Of a stretch of DNA of 64,000 nt, positions 60,133 to 64,000 are shown piece by piece. The position numbers and the translations under genes were made by a program. The notes below the pieces were generated by a model. The model did no database searches. It was given only the letters and a program-made list of their open reading frames with translations, and was not told the origin of the DNA. The stretch lies in assembly GCA_024280885.1 (NCBI GenBank), contig JAJRPF010000074.1:62001-126000 (forward strand). The letters are read 5' to 3'. Within the stretch, counting starts at the first letter, position 1. Every line of letters begins with the position of its first letter. This stretch comes from Planctomycetota bacterium (lineage in GTDB: Bacteria > Planctomycetota > JAJSAM01 > JAJVHW01).

Positions 60133-62313
60133 TCAAGTAGGCGTCCCGCGCCCCTTCAACTCGACGAGGAACGCCTGGATGCGGGCGCGTGCCGCCCCGT
60201 CGAGCGACGTGTGTCCGAAGCGCGCGCCGTAGAGATCCTCGGTGATGCGGGCGAGCGGACGATAGACGACGCCACCGGCGTCGATGACCGAGCACGCGAA
60301 TTCCCGCGACGTCGTTGCCGGTCGCTTGTGGAACCCATGCCGCGCAAGCAGTGTCAGTAGTTTGGCCTGGAGCCCTTCGATCTCGCGCTGCACCTTCGTG
60401 CGACGGAAACCCGCGCGTCGCAACGCCCGTGCGGCGCGCAATCCGAGCAGCGCAAAGACGAGTGCGATCAAGGCGAGCCCGCTCCCGCGGCGAACGCTCT
60501 CCGGCGCGGCGCGCAGCGTCTCGAACACGTCGCGCGCCGTCACGCCGGCGCCCGAGGTCGCGAGAGTCCCGATCCGGTCCAGGAGACTCGCTGCCCATGC
60601 AAGCGCATCCGGAGCCTCGGCATCTGCCGCGGCACCGAGAGCGGCCCGTCGGAGATCGGGCGGTGTGGAGTCGAAGCCGATCCAGCCGACGCCCGCGAAG
60701 TGAACCTCGAACCACGCATGCGTATCGCGCGGACGCACCTGGTACGCACCGATCGCGGCATTCCACTCGCTCGCAAGAAAACCCGTCACGACGCGCGCCG
60801 GGAGCCCCTGCCCGCGGAGCATCAGAACGCACGCCGACGCGTACTGCGCGCAGAAGCCCGAACGGCGATCGAGGAATTCCACGAGCCCGGTTGGGCCCGC
60901 GAACTCGGTGTCCTCGAGCGAGTACTCAAACTGCGTACTGAAGTGCGTGACAAGCCGACGTACGCGCTCGAGATCGGTGCGCGAGCCAGCCGTGATGGAG
61001 CGCCCCCCGTCGATGATCTGTGTGAGCTGCGGGGACGCGGGCGGGAGCTGAACGAAGCGCTCATCGTCGTGCACGGCGGGCGCCCGGCCGACGCGTCGCA
61101 ATCGGGATCCCGGCCGCGCCGCTTCGACGACATACGTGAACCAATCCGCGGGGGACTCGACGCCGACGAGCAGTCGGTCCGCATCGAAGCGCACCTCGTC
61201 CATTCCGATCGCGAACGTGCGTTCGAGCGAGAAGAGTAGGTTCCAGCCCTGCGGCTCGATGGGCAGTGGGTACTGACTGATCGACACCTGGATCGCCTCG
61301 CCGGGGCGCGGCTCTGCGAGACGCACGAACCCGTCGACCGTTCCGTCATCGGCATCGCGATAGCGCGTCGGGATGTGCGTGCCGCGCATCCGCACGCCCG
61401 ACTCCGTGAACTGCGAGAGTACGATGCCACGTAGATGGAGCGGACCGATGTCGCCAAGTTCGCCGGACGCATCCCGGGGAACGACCTCCATCAGGATCTC
61501 GTAGGCCGGGATCGGTATTCCGTTCGTGGCCATCTCCGACGAGAAGCTCATCCCGGACTCTGCTGCGTCGCCACGTGCCTTGTTCGACGTGTTGTTGACC
61601 GTTCGGGGATGGTCGCCGTCGGAGCCGAAGCTGGCGGCGTGCACGAGTTCCCACGGCGGTGTCGTGGCAAGGGGCGACGCCATCAGCGCGAGCCAGACGA
61701 GAGCGGCCGTGAGTGGGAACGAGTACGCGATCCGCCGCACGGCACCGGCATCGATCTCGCCCGTCACCGGAGCACCAAGTGCGCGCGCCACGACGTGCCG
61801 CCGCGTGATCCGCGCGAGAAGCAGCAGTTGCGCTGCGACTGCAACGACCAGCACGAGCGGTACCAACGCGGCAGCCACGAGCGAGGGCGCGAGGGCAACG
61901 CCGGAGAGCACCTGCATCACGGCGATGGGCGGCGACCACGCAGCCGCGCCGTCGCGCGAGAGCGCCGCCAATAGATGTCCCTGCAATGCGCAGAGTGCGG
62001 CCGGGAGAACGACGATTGCAGGAGCCCCGGCGGCGACCAGCCCGACGCCAAGCGCGGTCGCGATCGAGAACATGAATGGCGGCGGTGGATCGAAGCCGAG
62101 AATGCGCCGCATCCGTATCCGCCCCACTCCAAGCGGAGCGGGGGCGAGTACAACGAGAACGAGCCCAACGAACGCCGGTGCCGCGTCGAGACTGGGCACA
62201 AGAGCCCCGAGCGCCCCGGCGTATCCGACGAACGCCGCAATCAGGGTCACTGCGCGGGAGCACCGATCAGCCGCGTACTCGGCGCCGCTCAGCGGCCTTT
62301 GCACGTTCCTCAC
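60133..62313 (-). CDS. TgpA-like membrane transglutaminase
   Basis: The product is 726 aa. About seven N-terminal helices (residues 5-220), then an extracytoplasmic DUF3488-like region and a transglutaminase-like core. The catalytic Cys is in 'RRSGFCAQYASACVLMLRGQGLPARVVTGF', the His in 'DTHAWFEVHFAGVGWIGFDSTPPD', and the following Asp in 'FDSTPP'. One more helix near residue 590 and a DUF4129-type cytoplasmic tail complete the TgpA layout. A GTG start at 62313 overlaps the DUF58 stop as GTGA; the longer open frame upstream is Arg-rich noise. Envelope-linked protein cross-linking or proteolysis is expected, with MoxR and DUF58 as partners. Confidence 0.88.
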   Translation of the reverse strand: MRNVQRPLSGAEYAADRCSRAVTLIAAFVGYAGALGALVPSLDAAPAFVGLVLVVLAPAPLGVGRIRMRRILGFDPPPPFMFSIATALGVGLVAAGAPAIVVLPAALCALQGHLLAALSRDGAAAWSPPIAVMQVLSGVALAPSLVAAALVPLVLVVAVAAQLLLLARITRRHVVARALGAPVTGEIDAGAVRRIAYSFPLTAALVWLALMASPLATTPPWELVHAASFGSDGDHPRTVNNTSNKARGDAAESGMSFSSEMATNGIPIPAYEILMEVVPRDASGELGDIGPLHLRGIVLSQFTESGVRMRGTHIPTRYRDADDGTVDGFVRLAEPRPGEAIQVSISQYPLPIEPQGWNLLFSLERTFAIGMDEVRFDADRLLVGVESPADWFTYVVEAARPGSRLRRVGRAPAVHDDERFVQLPPASPQLTQIIDGGRSITAGSRTDLERVRRLVTHFSTQFEYSLEDTEFAGPTGLVEFLDRRSGFCAQYASACVLMLRGQGLPARVVTGFLASEWNAAIGAYQVRPRDTHAWFEVHFAGVGWIGFDSTPPDLRRAALGAAADAEAPDALAWAASLLDRIGTLATSGAGVTARDVFETLRAAPESVRRGSGLALIALVFALLGLRAARALRRAGFRRTKVQREIEGLQAKLLTLLARHGFHKRPATTSREFACSVIDAGGVVYRPLARITEDLYGARFGHTSLDGAARARIQAFLVELKGRGTPT

Positions 62314-63620
62314 CCACGCCTCCCGAGGGCGGACATGCTCCCGGCTGCGCGGGTGCGGACGAAGATCTGCGACACGCGCCGCTGCGAGACATCCAGCACG
62401 ACCACGCCGCTTGGCGCATCCAGATCGCCATGCGCACTGCCATCCGTGACACCGCCGTTCGTGACATCGCCATTCGTGCCGCCGACGCAAACGTAGAGCG
62501 TGATCTCGTCCCTGCCAGCCGACAGCGACGAGAACTCCGCGATGGAGCGCTCCCCGGAGAGCGGTTCGGAGTCCACGTCGGCCAATGCCTCGAGAATGGG
62601 GAAGAGAGCCGCGCGGCCGCGGCGACGCTCGAACGTCGTGCAGCGCTCGCCCACGATCGTCATGCGCACGCAACGCTGCCGCCGGAGGTTCTGCTCGACC
62701 AGGGTGGCCGCCAAGCTGACAGCTCGCTCGAACGCGCCGCGACGCTCGTTCGCACGCCCCGCGACGCGCCCCGAGACGCGCCCGAATGGACGCGGACGGG
62801 GCGGCAACCGCGTGTCGAGCACAACATGAACGGGAGGCCGGTCCTCGCCACGGAACTCGCGCACGAGCAACCGCCCGCGGCTCGCCGAGAGCTTCCAATG
62901 GACCCGCCGCTGACTCTCGCCATCTCGCCACTCACGCAACCCGTGAAACTCCTGCTCATCGCCGCGATGCGTGGCGCCTTGGTAGAGCATCCCATGACGG
63001 TGAGCTGTCAACGCATCGAGATTCCGTATGGTCCCGAGTCGCGGCAACACGAGGAGGTCAACCGGCAAGACGAATTCGGCCCGGCAGACGGCCAGACCGA
63101 GGGGGAACGCCGACTCGACGGCGACCGACAGGTGGCGGTGATGCCCGCGGCGTGTCAGTCGCTGCGCCGTCGCCACCCCGACGCGCGCCTGCGGAGCAAT
63201 CGTCGCCACGTACCCGGCGGGACGCTCCGCGTCGCGCCGGGCGCTGTGGTGCAGGACGACCACGTCACGCGCGGCCAGAGCGCGAAGACTGTTGACGACG
63301 GGAATCTCGAGCGGGAACGTCTCGCCGACGAATGCGGTGACGGCGCCCGGTTGCAGCACTCGCAATCCGCGCGCGTGCAACCACGCGAGGAACGGCACGA
63401 CGGCGAGGAGCGCAACACTCACCGAGGCGTAGAGCGCAACGGCTCCGTCGCTCACCCACGAGAGATTGAACGCGGCGAAGGCGAAGAGAATGACGCCCCG
63501 GCCCGCCGGGGACAGTCGGACCGTCCGCCGCGTCGGCGCAATCGGCGTGGTCGGCGAACTCGTGGCAACCGATGCGATGTCGGCCTCCGGCGCCACCGCG
63601 TCCATCACGCCATCCGTCAT
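62310..63620 (-). CDS. DUF58-domain protein
   Basis: This 436-aa protein has two close helices near residues 40-85 and the conserved DUF58 signature 'FHGLREWRDGESQRRVHWKLSASRGRLLVREFRGE'. DUF58 proteins accompany MoxR ATPases and often vWA proteins. Between the helices and the signature is a beta-rich region ('LRVLQPGAVTAFVGETFPLEIPVVN'). The C-terminus carries short T/N/G repeats ('GDVTNGGVTDGSAHG'). It sits between moxR and the transglutaminase gene, coupled by GTGA to the latter. Confidence 0.9.
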   Translation of the reverse strand: MTDGVMDAVAPEADIASVATSSPTTPIAPTRRTVRLSPAGRGVILFAFAAFNLSWVSDGAVALYASVSVALLAVVPFLAWLHARGLRVLQPGAVTAFVGETFPLEIPVVNSLRALAARDVVVLHHSARRDAERPAGYVATIAPQARVGVATAQRLTRRGHHRHLSVAVESAFPLGLAVCRAEFVLPVDLLVLPRLGTIRNLDALTAHRHGMLYQGATHRGDEQEFHGLREWRDGESQRRVHWKLSASRGRLLVREFRGEDRPPVHVVLDTRLPPRPRPFGRVSGRVAGRANERRGAFERAVSLAATLVEQNLRRQRCVRMTIVGERCTTFERRRGRAALFPILEALADVDSEPLSGERSIAEFSSLSAGRDEITLYVCVGGTNGDVTNGGVTDGSAHGDLDAPSGVVVLDVSQRRVSQIFVRTRAAGSMSALGRRG

Positions 63621-63675
63621 CCCGGCTCTCCGACGTCGCTCCGGAGAGCGCGCGCTGCGGCGGCCTTCGAAGACA

Positions 63676-64000
63676 TCACGACGGGACCGGAACCGTCTCG
63701 AGAATGTCCGCGATCATACGTCGCCCGTCCGCCGGAGCCCCACCGTGGACGGGGCGTGGAATGACGCGATGTGCGAAGACCGCCACCGCTAGTTGCTTCA
63801 CATCGTCGGGAACGCAATAGTCACGTCCGGCAAGCGCCGCCATTGCCTGCGCGGCACGGTAGAGACCGATCCCGGCGCGTGGCGAGAGCCCCAGCAGAAA
63901 GCGATCGCCACCGCGTGTCTGCGCCACAAGATCCAGGACGTAGTCCACCAGCGCCGTATCAACCCGCACGGCTCGGACCGCTGCGATTGCGGCCTGAAGT
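63676..64000 (-). CDS. MoxR-family AAA+ ATPase (3' part, truncated by window edge)
   Basis: Only about 107 C-terminal codons are present, entering at the right edge and ending at TGA 63676. The sequence reads 'LQAAIAAVRAVRVDTALVDYVLDLVAQTR', then 'LLGLSPRAGIGLYRAAQAMAALAGRDYCVPDDVKQLAVAVFAHRVIP', the typical MoxR lid domain with sensor-2 Arg in SPRAG. The Walker motifs lie outside the window. MoxR chaperones activate enzyme complexes; here it leads the DUF58-transglutaminase operon, 55 bp upstream of DUF58. Confidence 0.9.
   Translation of the reverse strand, partial: LQAAIAAVRAVRVDTALVDYVLDLVAQTRGGDRFLLGLSPRAGIGLYRAAQAMAALAGRDYCVPDDVKQLAVAVFAHRVIPRPVHGGAPADGRRMIADILETVPVPS

Noticed and set aside
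60133-62931. Transglutaminase gene starting at 62931
   Set aside because: The extra 206 codons overlap the DUF58 gene and are Arg/Ala noise. GTG 62313 overlaps the DUF58 stop as GTGA and begins the first membrane helix.

Overview
This is a 64 kb, high-GC (about two thirds G+C by eye) bacterial chromosome segment. No rRNA, tRNA or universal phylogenetic marker is visible, so taxonomy is inferred. Gene content suits an uncultivated Planctomycetota-like bacterium: PEP-CTERM-type sorting tails, an ASPIC/UnbV (CRTAC-type) lipoprotein, very large exported FG-GAP and Ig-like proteins, an FHA-GGDEF protein, a PadR plus 'permease prefix' pair, a giant TPR membrane protein and a probable selenoprotein. 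Acidobacteriota or Myxococcota cannot be excluded. Many adjacent genes overlap by four bases (GTGA or ATGA), so translational coupling is common.

Layout. 0.4-5.2 kb: a large exported Ig-like protein, a ParDE toxin-antitoxin pair with a palindrome over its start, a block of REP-like hairpins, an unknown gene and a 238-bp palindromic MITE-like element. 5.2-10.5 kb: a BMP-type nucleoside ABC importer (binding protein, ATPase, two permeases), divergent from deoC, together a nucleoside salvage module; a G-quadruplex motif follows deoC. 10.5-16.8 kb: an OmpR/histidine-kinase pair, divergent from a 1077-aa secreted protein, with two GTTAC-N6-GTAAC palindromes between them. 16.9-24.8 kb: a divergent Glu/Leu/Phe/Val-type dehydrogenase, exported and YfhO-like membrane proteins, and two PEP-CTERM-type surface proteins flanking a strongly structured intergenic region. 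25.0-35.7 kb: FHA-GGDEF protein, DUF2871-like membrane protein, malate dehydrogenase, a Cys/Lys-rich miniprotein, twin 237-aa membrane proteins, an FG-GAP/ZU5 exported protein, a DUF59-NnrS-like pair and a large methyltransferase-like protein.

35.7-44.6 kb: PadR regulator with an unusual permease-prefix/SLBB fusion, a 1397-aa TPR protein preceded by a 37-codon ORF, then an exported thioredoxin-like protein interrupted by one in-frame TGA followed by a bacterial-SECIS-like hairpin (candidate selenoprotein), and a pilin-like exported protein. 44.6-55.3 kb: a PAS-LuxR regulator and a tightly coupled eight-gene minus-strand operon: DAHP synthase, ASPIC/UnbV lipoprotein, PD40-type c-heme lipoprotein, c-heme YVTN propeller, Reg_prop propeller, RidA/chorismatase-like protein and two LivJ-type binding proteins without permeases. 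This is the best candidate for an undescribed system: an exported electron-transfer and binding module tied to the entry of the shikimate pathway. 55.5-64 kb: hypothetical protein, ClpB, small membrane protein, DUF3313 lipoprotein and a MoxR-DUF58-transglutaminase operon running off the right edge.
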